Positions 23,692-37,905 of a stretch of DNA of 64,000 nt are shown here, piece after piece. The stretch comes from Delphinus delphis (lineage: Eukaryota > Chordata > Mammalia > Artiodactyla > Delphinidae). Positions within the stretch are counted from its first letter, which is position 1. Every line of letters begins with the position of its first letter. A program made the position numbers and the translations under genes. The notes beneath the pieces were generated by a model, which saw nothing but the letters and a program-made list of their open reading frames with translations, was not told where the DNA came from and searched no databases. The DNA lies in the NCBI RefSeq assembly GCF_949987515.2, contig NW_027192671.1, positions 1,798,001-1,862,000 on the forward strand. The letters are read 5' to 3'.

Positions 23692-25269
23692 CTGTAATTC
23701 ACAAACCTGCAGAGTTATAAATGACAGCTATCGTCCAAAAATAGACTGAAGTAAGGCTGCCAAGAGGACTTGAAAGCGGGGCAGAATTGCAGGAAACCGA
23801 TTTCAGGAGGTAGACTGGAATTGCATTGAAAGCATAGGAAAAGAGGCAGAACGTCCACAATGATGCACTTGGCCAAAAAGGGCGTATGCGTTTTTTCCTG
23901 AATATATTCAGGAAAAAACGCATACGCCCTTTTTGGCCAACCAAGCAAGCTTGCAACGGAAATCTGCACTACAATGAAGTCTCACTTCCCCCCGGTCAAA
24001 AGGGCCATCTGAAAAAAGTGTAAAATCCAGAAAGGCAACAGGCCATTGAGAACTGGGAGCCTTGTTATGCTGATGGGCGGGATGTAAATTGCCAACAGAC
24101 ACTTGGGAGAAGTGTATGGTGTTTCCTGAAACATCTAAAATACAAAGCAACAGAGCCGAGGGCACTTCCACTTATGGTCCTATAGCTTAGGGAAATTAAA
24201 ATCAAAAAGACACAGCCACCCCAAAGTTTGGAACGGCTCTGATTACAAGAACCTTGTTTACAGTACAAGTTCAACATCGGAGAAAGTGAAAAATGGATAA
24301 AGAAGTTGTGGTATTCACTTACAAAGCAATATCACTCAGCAATGAAATCTATGTCATCAGGCCCTTAGCAGCACAAAGAGTGGATTCAGGTATGATGATT
24401 CTAACTGAAATACGTCACACAGAAAAAGAAACATCATAAGATATCACTAATACACGGAATGTAAACTTGGCTACACAGGAACTGCATCCCAAAACAGAAC
24501 AGGGTCTCAAATTTAGAAAACCAACTTATGCTTGCTTAAGGGGAAAGGTGAGTTGGGGTGCTGCATAAAACCAGAGATTGAAATGAGCACAGATAAAGTT
24601 CCTTAAGCCAAATATGGAATAGACAAGAGCTACTCCTTGCTCAACGAAATGGACTCAACACTGCATATTAAACGCCTAAGAATGTACCTGACTAGTAAGT
24701 ATCTTAAAACCTATGGATTGCTATGTCTCCGAAAGAGAATCAAGCATGTGTACAGGGGCATAAACGCAGCAGTGATAGGATTGGAGATGTTAAGTGAGCA
24801 AATGAAGACCCTTTGAAGTCATATTGCATGGTACCCATTCCACGGGTCTCAACTACCCAGGTTTTAGGTATTCTTCCTTCAGCTAAAACATGCATGTGGA
24901 ACCTAGAGTATGATCAACCATGCGATCGGGAGACGTGTTCAAATATGTCTCAGTTTTCGTACCCTGGTACTCGGGTGCAACATTCCAGACGCTTTACTAA
25001 CACTCTCCCGACTTGGAGAGTCAGTCCCTTTAACCTCCTGTTTGGCCCAGTTTGCAATTTCTGCGGAAGATGAACAGGAATAGTGAGAACCAATGAGAGG
25101 CTAGCTGGAGGTGTCTGGACGGGCAAATTTAACTCTCATTTCCCACCAGGAAGAGGAATTAACCAAAGGCTCAGCGTGCCGTGCCGGAACCAGATTAGGG
25201 CCTGAAGCCATCCTGCGGTGTTGTGGCCACCTCAAAAGAAAGCGAGTTGAAGAAAGGAGCTCAGTGGCA
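23692..25269 (+). repeat. Satellite unit 16 (1578 bp)
   Basis: L1 block type B, yet it carries the same 2-bp deletion as unit 15. Palindrome 23869-23940 perfect. Shares gagatgttaagtgag with unit 10. Tail cctagagtatg. Confidence 0.97.
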
Positions 25270-26849
25270 CTGTAAGTCACAAACCTGCAGAGTTATAAAT
25301 GACAGCTATCGTCCAAAAATAGACTGAAGTAAGGCTGCCAAGAGGACTTGAAAGCGGGGCAGAATTGCAGGAAACCGATTTCAGGAGGTAGACTGGAATT
25401 GCATTGAAAGCATAGGAAAAGAGGCAGAACGTCCACAATGATGCACTTGGCCAAAAAGGGCGTATGCGTTTTTTCCTGAATATATTCAGGAAAAAACGCA
25501 TACGCCCTTTTTGGCCAACCAAGCAAACTTGCAAAGGAAATCTGCACTACAATGAAGTCTCACTTCCCCCCGGTCAAAAGGGCCATCTGAAAAAAGTGTA
25601 AAATCCAGAAAGGCAGGACAGGCCATGGAGAACTGGGAGCCTTGTTATGCTGATGGGCGGGATGTAAATTGCCAACAGACACTCGGGAGAAGTGTATGGT
25701 GTTTCCTGAAACATCTAAAAAACAAAGCAACAGAGCCTAGGGCACTGCCACTTATGCTCCTATAGCTTAGGGAAATTAAAATCAAAAAGACACAGCCACC
25801 CCAAAGTTTGGGATGCCTCCGTTTACAAGAACCTCGTTTACCGTACAAGTTCAATATCACAGAAAGTGAAAAATGGATAAAGAACTTGTGGTACTTACGT
25901 ACAATGCAGTATCACTCAGCAATGAAATCTATGTCATCAGGCCCGTAGCAGCATAGTGAGTGGATTCAGGTATGATGATTCTAACTGAAGTAAGTCACAC
26001 AGAAAACGAAACATTATAAGATATCACTAATACACGGAATGTAAACTTGGCTACACAGGAACTGCATTCCAAAACAGAACAGGGTCTCAAATTTAGAAAA
26101 CCAACTTATGCTTGCTTAAGGGGAAAGGTGAGTTGGGGTGCTGCATAAAACCAGAGATTGAAATGAGCACAGATAAAGTTCCTTAAACCAAATATGGAAT
26201 AGACAAGAGCTACTCCTTGCTCAACGAAATGGACTCAAAACCCCATATTAAACGCCTAAGAATGTACCTGACTAGTAAGTATCTTAAAACCTATGGATTG
26301 CTATGTCTCCAAAAGAGAAGCAAGCGTGTGTACAGGGGCTTAAACGCAGCAGTGATAGGATTGGAGAGGTTCGGTGAGCAAATGAAGACCCTTTGAAGTC
26401 ATATTGCATGGTACCCATTCCACGGGTCTCAAATACCCAGGTTTAAGGTATTCTTCCTTCAGCTAAAACATGCATGTGGAACCCAGATTATGATCAACCA
26501 TGTGAACGGGAGACGTGTTCAAATATGTCTCAGTTTTCCTCCCCTGGTACTCGGGTGCAACATTCCAGACGCTTTACTAACACTCTCCCCACTTGGAGAG
26601 TCAGTCCCTTTAACCTCCTGTTTGGCTCAGTTTGCAATTTCTGCGGAAGATGAACAGGAATAGTGAGAACCACTGAGAGGCTAGCTGGAGGTGTCTGGAC
26701 GGGCCAATTTAACTCTCATTTCCCACCAGGAAGAGGAATTAACCAAAGGCTCAGCGTGCCATGCCAGAACCAGATTAGGGCCTGAAGCCATCCTGCGGTG
26801 TTGCGGCCAGGTCACAAGAAAGCGAGTTGAAGAAAGGAGCTCAGGGGCA
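25270..26849 (+). repeat. Satellite unit 17 (1580 bp)
   Basis: L1 block type A, sub-variant with gaagtaagtcacacagaaaa, cgaaacattataag and gaagcaagcgtgtg, also found in units 19, 20 and 23. Palindrome 25447-25518 perfect; HindIII palindrome lost. Tail cccagattatg. Confidence 0.97.
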
Positions 26850-28429
26850 CTGTAATTCACAAACCTGCAGAGTTATAAATGACAGCTATCGTCCAAAAAT
26901 AGACTGAAGTAAGGCTGCCAAGAGGACTTGAAAGCGGGGCAGAATTGCAGGAAACCGATTTCAGGAGGTAGACTGGAATTGCATTGAAAGCATAGGAAAA
27001 GAGGCAGAACGTCCACAATGATGCTCTTGGCCAAAAAGGGCGTATGCGTTTTTTCCTGAATATATTCAGGAAAAAACGCATACGCCCTTTTTGGCCAACC
27101 AAGCAAGCTTGCAAAGGAAATCTGCACTACAATGAAGTCTCACTTCCCCCCGGTCAAAAGGGCCATCTGAAAAAAGTGTAAAATCCAGAAAGGCAGGACA
27201 GGCCATGGAGAACTGGGAGCCTTGTTATGCTGATGGGCGGGATGTAAATTGCCAACAGACACTCGGGAGAAGTGTATGGTGTTTCCTGAAACATCTAAAA
27301 AACAAAGCACCAGAGCCTATGGCACTTCCACTTATGGTCCTATAGCTTAGGGAAATTAAAATCAAAAAGACACAGCTACCCCAAATTTTGGGACGCCTCC
27401 GTTTACAAGAACCTCGTATACCGTACAAGTTCAATATCACAGAAAGGGAAAAATGGATAAAGAACTTGTGGTACTTACGTACAATGCAGTATCACTCAGC
27501 AATGAAATCTATGTCATCAGACCCGTAGCAGCATAATGAGTGGATTCAGGTACGATGATTCTAACTGAAATAAGTCACACAGAAAAAGAAACATCATAAG
27601 ATATCACTAATACACGGAATGTAAACTTGGCTACACAGGAACTGCATTCCGAAACAGAACAGGGTCTCAAATTTAGAAAACCAACTTATTCTTGCTTAAG
27701 GGTAAAGGTGAGTTGGGGTGCTGCATAAAACCAGAGATTGAAATGAGCACAGATAAAGTTCCTTAAGCCAAATATGGAATAGACAAGAGCTACTCCTTGC
27801 TCAACGAAATGGACTCAACACCCCATATTAAACGCCTAAGAATGTACCTGACTAGTAAGTATCTTAAAACCTATGGATTGCTATGTCTCCGAAAGAGAAT
27901 CAAGCATGTGTACAGGGGCATAAACGCAGCAGTGATAGGATTGGAGAGGTTCGGTGAGCAAATGAAGACCCTTTGAAGTCATATTGCATGGTACCCATTC
28001 CACGGGTCTCAAATACCCAGGTTTAAGGTATTCTTCCTTCAGCTAAAACATGCATGTGGAACCTAGAGTATGATCAACCATGTGATCGGGAGACGTGTTC
28101 AAATATGTCTCCGTTTTCGTACCCTGGTACTCGGGTGCAACATTCCAGACGCTTTACTAACACTCTCCCGACTTGGAGAGTCAGTCCCTTTAACCTCCTG
28201 TTTGGCCCAGTTTGCAATTTCTGCGGAAGATGAACAGGAATAGCGAGAACCAATGAGAGGCTAGCTGGAGGTGTCTGGACGGGCAAATTTAACTCTCATT
28301 TCCCACCAGGAAGAGGAATTAACCAAAGGCTCAGCGTGCCATGCCGGAACCAGATTAGGGCCTGAAGCCATCCTGCGGTGTTGCGGAAAGCTCAAAAGAA
28401 AGCGAGTTGAAGAAAGGAGCTCAGGGGCA
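26850..28429 (+). repeat. Satellite unit 18 (1580 bp)
   Basis: L1 block type A with private changes (cctatggcac, caaattttggg, ctcgtataccg). Palindrome 27027-27098 perfect; the base change gatgctc lies just outside it. Tail cctagagtatg with gtaccc. Confidence 0.97.
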
Positions 28430-30007
28430 CTGTAATTCACAAACCTGCAGAGTTATAAATGACAGCTATCGTCCAAAAATAGACTGAAGTAAGGCTGCCA
28501 AGAGGACTTGAAAGCGGGGCAGAATTGCAGGAAACCGATTTCAGGAGGTAGACTGGAATTGCATTGAAAGCATAGGAAAAGAGGCAGAACGTCCACAATG
28601 ATGCACTTGGCCAAAAAGGGCGTATGCGTTTTTTCCTGAATATATTCAGGAAAAAACGCATACGCCCTTTTTGGCCAACCAAGCAAGCTTGCAACGGAAA
28701 TCTGCACTACAATGAAGTCTCACTTCCCCCCGGTCAAAAGGGCCATCTGAAAAAAGTGTAAAATCCAGAAAGGCAACAGGCCATTGAGAACTGGGAAACT
28801 TGTTATGCTGATGGGCGGGATATAAATTGCCAACAGACACTCGGGAGAAGTGTATGGTGTTTCCTGAAACATCTAAAAAACAAAGCAACAGAGCCTAGGG
28901 CACTGCCACTTATGCTCCTATAGCTTAGGGAAATTAAAATCAAAAAGACACAGCCACCCCAAAGTTTGGGATGCCTCCGTTTACAAGAACCTCGTTTACC
29001 GTACAAGTTCAATATCACAGAAAGTGAAAAATGGATAAAGAACTTGTGGTACTTACGTACAATGCAGTATCACTCAGCAATGAAATCTATGTCATCAGGC
29101 CCGTAGCAGCATAGTGAGTGGATTCAGGTACGATGATTCTAACTGAAGTAAGTCACACAGAAAACGAAACATTATAAGATATCACTAATACACGGAATGT
29201 AAACTTGGCTACAAAGGAACTGCATTCCAAAACAGAACAGGGTCTCAAATTTAGAAAACCAACTTATGCTTGCTTAAGGGGAAAGGTGAGTTGGGGTGCT
29301 GCATAAAACCAGAGATTGAAATGAGCACAGATAAAGTTCCTTAAGCCAAATATGGAATAGACAAGAGCTACTCCTTGCTCAACGAAATGGACTCAAAACC
29401 CCATATTAAACGCCTAAGAATGTACCTGACTAGTAAGTATCTTAAAACCTATGGATTGCTATGTCTCCAAAAGAGAAGCAAGCGTGTGTACAGGGGCTTA
29501 AACGCAGCAGTGATAGGATTGGAGAGGTTCGGTGAGCAAATGAAGACCCTTTGAAGTCATATTGCATGGTACCCATTACACGGGTCTCAACTCTCCAGGT
29601 TTAAGGTATTCTTCCTTCAGCTAAAACATGCATGTGGAACCCAGAGTATGATCAACCATGTGAACGGGAGACGTGTTCAAATATGTCTCAGTTTTCCTCC
29701 CCTGGTACTCGGGTGCAACATTCCAGACGCTTTACTAACACTCTCCCGACTTGGAGAGTCAGTCCCTTTAACCTCCTGTTTGGCCCAGTTTGCAATTTCT
29801 GCGGAAGATGAACAGGAATAGCGAGAACCAATGAGAGGCTAGCTGGAGGTGTCTGGACGGGCAAATTTAACTCTCATTTCCCACCAGGAAGAGGAATTAA
29901 CCAAAGGCTCAGCGTGCCGTGCCGGAACCAGATTAGGGCCTGAAGCCATCCTGCGGTGTTGCAGCCACCTCAAAAGAAAGCGAGTTGAAGAAAGGAGCTC
30001 AGGGGCA
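28430..30007 (+). repeat. Satellite unit 19 (1578 bp)
   Basis: L1 block type A, the units 17/20/23 sub-variant, with the 2-bp deletion of units 15, 16, 35 and 39. Palindrome 28607-28678 perfect. Tail cccagagtatg with gaacggg. Confidence 0.97.
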
Positions 30008-31588
30008 CTGTAATTCACAAACCTGCAGAGTTATAAATGACAGCTATCGTCCAAAAATAGACTGAAGTAAGGCTGCCAAGAGGACTTGAAAGCGGGGCAG
30101 AATTGCAGGAAACCGATTTCAGGAGGTAGACTGGAATTGCATTGAAAGCATAGGAAAAGAGGCAGAACGTCCACAATGATGCACTTGGCCAAAAAGGGCG
30201 TATGCGTTTTTTCCTGAATATATTCAGGAAAAAACGCATACGCCCTTTTTGGCCAACCAAGCAAACTTGCAAAGGAAATCTGCACTACAATGAAGTCTCA
30301 CTTCCCCCCGGTCAAAAGGGCCATCTGAAAAAAGTGTAAAATCCAGAAAGGCAGGACAGGCCATGGAGAACTGGGAGCCTTGTTATGCTGAATGGGCGGG
30401 ATGTAAATTGCCAACAGACACTCGGGAGAAGTGTATGGTGTTTCCTGAAACATCTAAAAAACAAAGCAACAGAGCCTAGGGCACTGCCACTTATGCTCCT
30501 ATAGCTTAGGGAAATTAAAATCAAAAAGACACAGCCACCCCAAAGTTTGGGATGCCTCCGTTTACAAGAACCTCGTTTACCGTACAAGTTCAATATCACA
30601 GAAAGTGAAAAATGGATAAAGAACTTGTGGTACTTACGTACAATGCAGTATCACTCAGCAATGAAATCTATGTCATCAGGCCCGTAGCAGCATAGTGAGT
30701 GGATTCAGGTACGATGATTCTAACTGAAGTAAGTCACACAGAAAACGAAACATTATAAGATATCACTAATACACGGAATGTAAACTTGGCTACACAGGAA
30801 CTGCATTCCAAAACAGAACAGGGTCTCAAATTTAGAAAACCAACTTATGCTTGCTTAAGGGGAAAGGTGAGTTGGGGTGCTGCATAAAACCAGAGATTGA
30901 AATGAGCACAGATAAAGTTCCTTAAGCCAAATATGGAATAGACAAGAGCTACTCCTTGCTCAACGAAATGGACTCAAAACCCCATATTAAACGCCTAAGA
31001 ATGTACCTGACTAGTAAGTATCTTAAAACCTATGGATTGCTATGTCTCCAAAAGAGAAGCAAGCGTGTGTACAGGGGCTTAAACGCAGCAGTGATAGGAT
31101 TGGAGAGGTTCGGTGAGCAAATGAAGACCCTTTGAAGTCATATTGCATGGTACCCATTACACGGGTCTCAACTTTCCAGGTTTAAGGTATTCTTCCTTCA
31201 GCTAAAACATGCATGTGGAACCCAGAGTATGATCAACCATGTGAACGGGAGACGTGTTCAAATATGTCTCAGTTTTCCTCCCCTGGTACTCGGGTGCAAC
31301 ATTCCAGACGCTTTACTAACACTCTCCTCACTTGGAGAGTCAGCGCCTTTAACCTCCTGTTTGGCCCAGTTTGCAATTTCTGCGGAAGATGAACAGGAAT
31401 AGCGAGAACCAATGAGAGGCTAGCTGGAGGTGTCTGGACGGGCAAATTTAACTCTCATTTCCCACCAGGAAGAGGAAATAACCAAAGGCTCAGTGTGCCG
31501 TGCCGGAACCAGATTAGGGCCTGAAGCCATGCTGCAGTGTTGCGGCCAGGTCACAAGAAAGCGAGTTGAAGAAAGGAGCTCAGGGGCA
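30008..31588 (+). repeat. Satellite unit 20 (1581 bp)
   Basis: L1 block type A, same sub-variant as units 17, 19 and 23. A 1-bp insertion in gctgaatgggc makes this the only 1581-bp unit. Palindrome 30185-30256 perfect; HindIII palindrome lost. Confidence 0.97.
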
Positions 31589-33166
31589 CTGTAATTCACA
31601 AACCTGCAGAGTTATAAATGACAGCTATCGTCCAAAAATAGACTGAAGTAAGGCTGCCAAGAGGACTTGAAAGTGGGGCAGAATTGCAGGAAACCGATTT
31701 CAGGAGGTAGACTGGAATTGCACTGAAAGCATAGGAAAAGAGGCAGAACGTCCACAATGATGCACTTGGCCAAAAAGGGCGTATGCGTTTTTTCCTGAAT
31801 ATATTCAGGAAAAAACGCATACGCCCTTTTCGGCCAAGCAAGCAAGCTTGCAAAGGAAATCTGCACTACAATGAAGTCTCACTTCCCCCCGGTCAAAAGG
31901 GCCATCTGAAAAAAGTGTAAAATCCAGAAAGGCAGGACAGGCCATGGAGAACTGGGAGCCTTGTTTGCTGAAGGGCAGGATGTAAATTGCCAACAACCAC
32001 TCGGGAGAAGTGTATGGTGTTTCCTGAAACATCTAAAAAACAAAGCAACAGAGCCTAGGGCACTTCCACTTATGGTCCTATAGCTTAGGGAATTTAAAAT
32101 CAAAAAGACACAGCCACCCCAAAGTTTGGAACGGCTCTGTTTACAAGAACCTCGTTTACAGTACAAGTTCAACATCGCAGAAAGTGAAAAATGGATAAAG
32201 AAGTTGTGGTATTTACTTACAAAGCAATATCACTCAGCAATGAAAACTGTGTCATCAGGCCCTTAGCAGCACAATGAGTGGATTCAGGTATGATGATTCT
32301 AACTGAAATAAGTCACACAGAAAAAGAAACATCATAAGATATCAGTAATACACGGAATGGAAACTTGGCTACACAGGAACTGAATTACAGAACAGAACAG
32401 GGTCTCAAATTTAGAAAACCAACTTATTCTTGCTTTAGGGTAAAGGTGAGTTGGGGTGCTGCATAAAACCAGAGATTGAAATGAGCACAGATAAAGTTCC
32501 TTAAGCCAAATATGGAATAGACAAGAGCTACTCCTTGCTCAACGAAATGGACTCAACACCGCATATGAAACGCCTAAGAATGTACCTGACTAGTAAGTAT
32601 CTTAAAACCTATGGATTGCTATGTCTCCGAAAGAGAATCAAGCATGTGTACAGGGACATAAACGCTGCAGTGATAGGATTGGAGAGGTTCGGTGAGCAAA
32701 TGAAGACCCTTTGAAGTCATATTGCATGGTACCCATTCCACGGGTTTCAACTACCCAGGTTTAAGGTATTCTTCCTTCAGCTAAAACATGCATGTGGAAC
32801 CTAGAGTATGATCAACCATGTGATCGGGAGACGTGTTCAAATATGTCTCAGTTTTCGTACCCTGGTACTCGGGTGCAACATTCCAGACGCTTTACAACAC
32901 TCTCCCGACTTGGAGAGTCAGTCCCTTTAACCTCCTGTTTGGCCCAGTTTGCAATTTCTGCGGAAGATGAACAGGAATAGCGAGAACCAATGAGAGGCTA
33001 GCTGGAGGTGTCTGGACGGGCAAATTTAACTCTCATTTCCCACCAGGAAGAGGAATTAACCAAAGGCTCAGCGTGCCGTGCCAGAACCAGATTAGGGCCT
33101 GAAGCCATCCTGCGGTGTTACGGCCAGATCAAAAGAAAGCGAGTTGAAGAAAGGAGCTCAGGGGCA
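31589..33166 (+). repeat. Satellite unit 21 (1578 bp)
   Basis: L1 block type B. Palindrome 31766-31837 has a right-arm change (cccttttcggcc), shared only with unit 24, as is the cttgtttgctgaag deletion. A second 1-bp deletion is at tttacaacac. Tail cctagagtatg. Confidence 0.97.
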
Positions 33167-34746
33167 CTGTAATTCACAAACCTGCAGAGTTATAAATGAC
33201 AGCTATCGTCCAAAAATAGACTGAAGTAAGGCTGCCAAGAGGACTTGAAAGTGGGGCAGAATTGCAGGAAACCGATTTCAGGAGGTAGACTGGAATTGCA
33301 TTGAAAGCATAGGAAAAGAGGCAGAACGTCCACAATGATGCACTTGGCCAAAAAGGGCGTATGCGTTTTTTCCTGAATATATTCAGGAAAAAACGCATAC
33401 GCCCTTTTTGGCCAACCAAGCAAGCTTGCAAAGGAAATCTGCACTACAATGAAGTCTCACTTCCCCCCGGTCAAAAGGGCCATCTGAAAAAAGTGTAAAA
33501 TCCAGAAAGGCAGGACAGGCCATGGAGAACTGGGAGCCTTGTTATGCTGATGGGCGGGATGTAAATTGCCAACAACCACTCGGGAGAAGTGTATGGTGTT
33601 TCCTGAAACATCTAAAAAACAAAGCAACAGAGCCTAGGGCACTGCCAGTTATGGTCCTATAGCTTAGGGAAATTAAAATCAAAAAGACACAGCCACCCCA
33701 AAGTTTGGAACGGCTCTGTTTACAAGAACCTCGTTTACAGTACAAGTTCAACATCGCAGAAAGTGAAAAATGGAGAAAGAAGTTGTGGTATTTACTTACA
33801 AAGCAATATCACTCAGCAATGAAATCTGTGTCATCAGGCCCTTAGCAGCACAATGAGTGGATTCAGGTAGGATGATTCTAACTGAAATAAGTCACACAGA
33901 AAAAGAAACATCATAAGATATCAGTAATACATGGAATGTAAACTTGGCTACACAGGAACTGAATTACAGAACAGAACAGGGTCTCAAATTTAGAAAACCA
34001 ACTTATGCTTGCTTAAGGGTAAAGGTGAGTTGGGGTGCTGCATAAAACCAGAGATTGAAATGAGCACAGATAAAGTTCCTTAAGTCAAATATGGAATAGA
34101 CAAGAGCTACTCCTTGCTCAACGAAATGGACTCAACACCACATATTAAACGCCTAAGAATGTACCTGACTAGTAAGTATCTTAAAACCTATGGATTGCTA
34201 TGTCTCCGAAAGAGAATCAAGCATGTGTACAGGGGCATAAACGCAGCAGTGATAGGATTGGAGAGGTTCGGTGAGCAAATGAAGACCCTTTGACGTCATA
34301 TTGCATGGTACCCATTGCACGGGTCTCAACTCTCCAGGTTTAAGGTATTCTTCCTTCAGCTAAAACATGCATGTGGAACCCAGAGTATGATCAACCATGT
34401 GATCGGGAGACGTGTTCAAATATGTCTCAGTTTTCCTCCCCTGGTACTCGGGTGCAACGTTCCAGACGCTTTACTAACACTCTCCCCACTTGGAGAGTCA
34501 GCGCCTTTAACCTCCTGTTTGGCCCAGTTTGTAATTTCTGCTGAAGATGAACAGGAATAGCGAGAACCAATGAGAGGCTAGCTGGAGGTGTCTGGACGGG
34601 CAAATTTAACTCTCATTTCCCACCAGGAAGAGGAATTAACCAAAGGCTCAGCGTGACGTGCCGGAACCAGATTAGGGCCTGAAGCCATCCTGCGGTGTTG
34701 CGGCCAGCTCAAAAGAAAGCGAGTTGAAGAAAGGAGCTCAGGGGCA
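33167..34746 (+). repeat. Satellite unit 22 (1580 bp)
   Basis: L1 block type B with aaatggagaaagaag. Palindrome 33344-33415 perfect. Tail cccagagtatg with gatcggg and cctccc. Confidence 0.97.
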
Positions 34747-36326
34747 CTGTAATTCACAAACCTGCAGAGTTATAAATGACAGCTATCGTCCAAAAATAGA
34801 CTGAAGTAAGGCTGCCAAGAGGACTTGAAAGCATGGCAGAATTGCAGGAAACCGATTTCAGGAGGTAGACTGGAATTGCACTGAAAGCATAGGAAAAGAG
34901 GCAGAACGTCCACAATGATGCACTTGGCCAAAAAGGGCGTATGCGTTTTTTCCTGAATATATTCAGGAAAAAACGCATACGCCCTTTTTGGCCAACCAAG
35001 CAAGCTTGCAAAGGAAATCTGCACTACAATGAAGTCTCACTTCCCCATGGTCAAAAGGGACATCTGAATAAAGTGTAAAATCCAGAAAGGCAGGACAGGC
35101 CATGGAGAACTGGGAGCCTTGTTATGCTGATGGGCGGGATGTAAATTGCCAACAGACACTCGGGAGAAGTGTATGGTGTTTCCTGAAACATCTAAAAAAC
35201 AAAGCAACAGAGCCTAGGGCACTGCCACTTATGCTCCTATAGCTTAGGGAAATTAAAATCAAAAAGACACAGCCACCCCAAAGTTTGGGATGCCTCCGTT
35301 TACAAGAACCTCGTTTACCGTACAAGTTCAATATCACAGAAAGTGAAAAATGGATAAAGAACTTGTGGTACTTACGTACAATGCAGTATCACTCAGCAAT
35401 GAAATCTATGTCATCAGGCCCGTAGCAGCATAGTGAGTGGATTCAGGTACGATGATTCTAACTGAAGTAAGTCACACAGAAAACGAAACATTATAAGATA
35501 TCACTAATACACGGAATGTAAACTTGGCTACAAAGGAACTGCATTCCAAAACAGAACAGGGTCTCAAATTTAGAAAACCAACTTATGCTTGCTTAAGGGG
35601 AAAGGTGAGTTGGGGTGCTGCATAAAACCAGAGATTGAAATGAGCACAGATAAAGTTCCTTAAGCCAAATATGGAATAGACAAGAGCTACTCCTTGCTCA
35701 ACGAAATGGACTCAAAACCCCATATTAAACGCCTAAGAATGTACCTGACTAGTAAGTATCTTAAAACCTATGGATTGCTATGTCTCCAAAAGAGAAGCAA
35801 GCGTGTGTACAGGGGCTTAAACGCAGCAGTGATAGGATTGGAGAGGTTCGGTGAGCAAATGAAGACCCTTTGAAGTCATATTGCATGGTACCCATTACAC
35901 GGGTCTCAACTCTCCAGGTTTAAGGTATTCTTCCTTCAGCTAAAACATGCATGTGGAACCCAGAGTATGATCAACCATGTGAACGGGAGACGTGTTCAAA
36001 TATGTCTCAGTTTTCCTCCCCTGGTACTCGGGTGCAACATTCCAGACGCTTTACTAACACTCTCCCGACTTGGAGAGTCAGTCCCTTTAACCTCCTGTTT
36101 GGCCCAGTTTGCAATTTCTGCGGAAGATGAACAGGAATAGCGAGAACCAATGAGAGGCTAGCTGGAGGTGTCTGGACGGGCAAATTTAACTCTCATTTCC
36201 CACCAGGAAGAGGAATTAACCAAAGGCTCAGCGTGCCGTGCCGGAACCAGATTAGGGCCTGAAGCCATCCTGCGGTGTTGCGGCCACCTCAAAAGAAAGC
36301 GAGTTGAAGAAAGGAGCTCAGGGGCA
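34747..36326 (+). repeat. Satellite unit 23 (1580 bp)
   Basis: L1 block type A, sub-variant of units 17, 19 and 20. Palindrome 34924-34995 perfect. Private ttccccatggtc shortly after it. Tail cccagagtatg with gaacggg. Confidence 0.97.
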
Positions 36327-37905
36327 CTGTAATTCACAAACCTGCAGAGTTATAAATGACAGCTATCGTCCAAAAATAGACTGAAGTAAGGCTGCCAAGA
36401 GGACTTGAAAGTGGGGCAGAATTGCAGGAAACCGATTTCAGGAGGTAGACTGGAATTGCACTGAAAGCATAGGAAAAGAGGCAGAACGTCCACAATGATG
36501 CACTTGGCCAAAAAGGGCGTATGCGTTTTTTCCTGAATATATTCAGGAAAAAACGCATACGCCCTTTTCGGCCAAGCAAGCAAGCTTGCAAAGGAAATCT
36601 GCACTACAATGAAGTCTCACTTCCCCCCGGTCAAAAGGGCCATCTGAAAAAAGTGTAAAATCCAGAAAGGCAGGACAGGCCATGGAGAACTGGGAGCCTT
36701 GTTTGCTGAAGAGCAGGATGTAAATTGCCAACAGACACTCGGGAGAAGTGTATGCTGTTTCCTGAAACATCTAAAAAACAAAGCAACAGAGCCTAGGGCA
36801 CTTCCACTTATGGTCCTATAGCTTAGGGAATTTAAAATCAAAAAGACACAGCCACCCCAAAGTTTGGAACGGCTCTGTTTACAAGAACCTCGTTTACAGT
36901 ACAAGTTCAACATCGCAGAAAGTGAAAAATGGATAAAGAAGTTGTGGTATTTACTTACAAAGCAATATCACTCAGCAATGAAATCTGTGTCATCAGGCCC
37001 TTAGCAGCACAATGAGTGGATTCAGGTATGATGATTCTAACTGAAATAAGTCACACAGAAAAAGAAACATCATAAGATATCAGTAATACACGGAATGTAA
37101 ACTTGGCTACACAGGAACTGAATTACAGAACAGAACAGGGTCTCAAATTTAGAAAACCAACTTATGCTTGCTTAAGGGTAAAGGTGAGTTGGGGTGCTGC
37201 ATAAAACCAGAGATTGAAATGAGCACAGATAAAGTTCCTTAAGCCAAATATGGAATAGACAAGAGGTACTCCTTGCTCAACGAAATGGACTCAACACCCC
37301 ATATTAAACGCCTAAGAATGTACCTGACTAGTAAGTATCTTAAAACCTATGGATTGCTATGTCTCCGAAAGAGAATCAAGCATGTGTACAGGGGCATAAA
37401 CGCAGCAGTGATAGGATTGGAGAGGTTCGGTGAGCAAATGAAGACCCTTTGAAGTCATATTGCATGGTACCCATTCCACGGGTTTCAACTACCCAGGTTT
37501 AAGGTATTCTTCCTTCAGCTAAAACATGCATGTGGAACCTAGAGTATGATCAACCATGTGATCGGGAGACGTGTTCAAATATGTCTCAGTTTTCGTACCC
37601 TGGTACTCGGGTGCAACATTCCAGACGCTTTACTAACACTCTCCCGACTTGGAGAGTCAGTCCCTTTAACCTCCTGTTTGGTCCAGTTTGCAATTTCTGC
37701 GGAAGATGAACAGGAATAGCGAGAACCAATGAGAGACTAGCTGGAGGTGTCTGGACGGGCAAATTTAACTCTCATTTCCCACCAGGAAGAGGAATTAACC
37801 AAAGGCTCAGCGTGCCGTGCCGGAACCAGATTAGGGCCTGAAGCCATCCTGCGGTGTTGCGGCCAGCTCACAAGAAAGCGAGTTGAAGAAAGGAGCTCAG
37901 GGGCA
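36327..37905 (+). repeat. Satellite unit 24 (1579 bp)
   Basis: L1 block type B. Shares the palindrome change (36504-36575) and cttgtttgctgaag deletion with unit 21, and tatgctgtttcc and aagaggtactcc with unit 27. Tail cctagagtatg. Confidence 0.97.

Larger units (their letters stand above)
30008..37905 (+). repeat. Three-unit-offset duplication: units 20-21 and 23-24
   Basis: Unit 20 resembles unit 23 (both A sub-variant with gaagcaagcgtgtg), and unit 21 resembles unit 24 (both with the cccttttcggcc palindrome change and the cttgtttgctgaag deletion), at offsets of 4738-4739 bp. Unit 27 continues part of the series from unit 24. The tract is a candidate local higher-order repeat of three units. 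Confidence 0.75.
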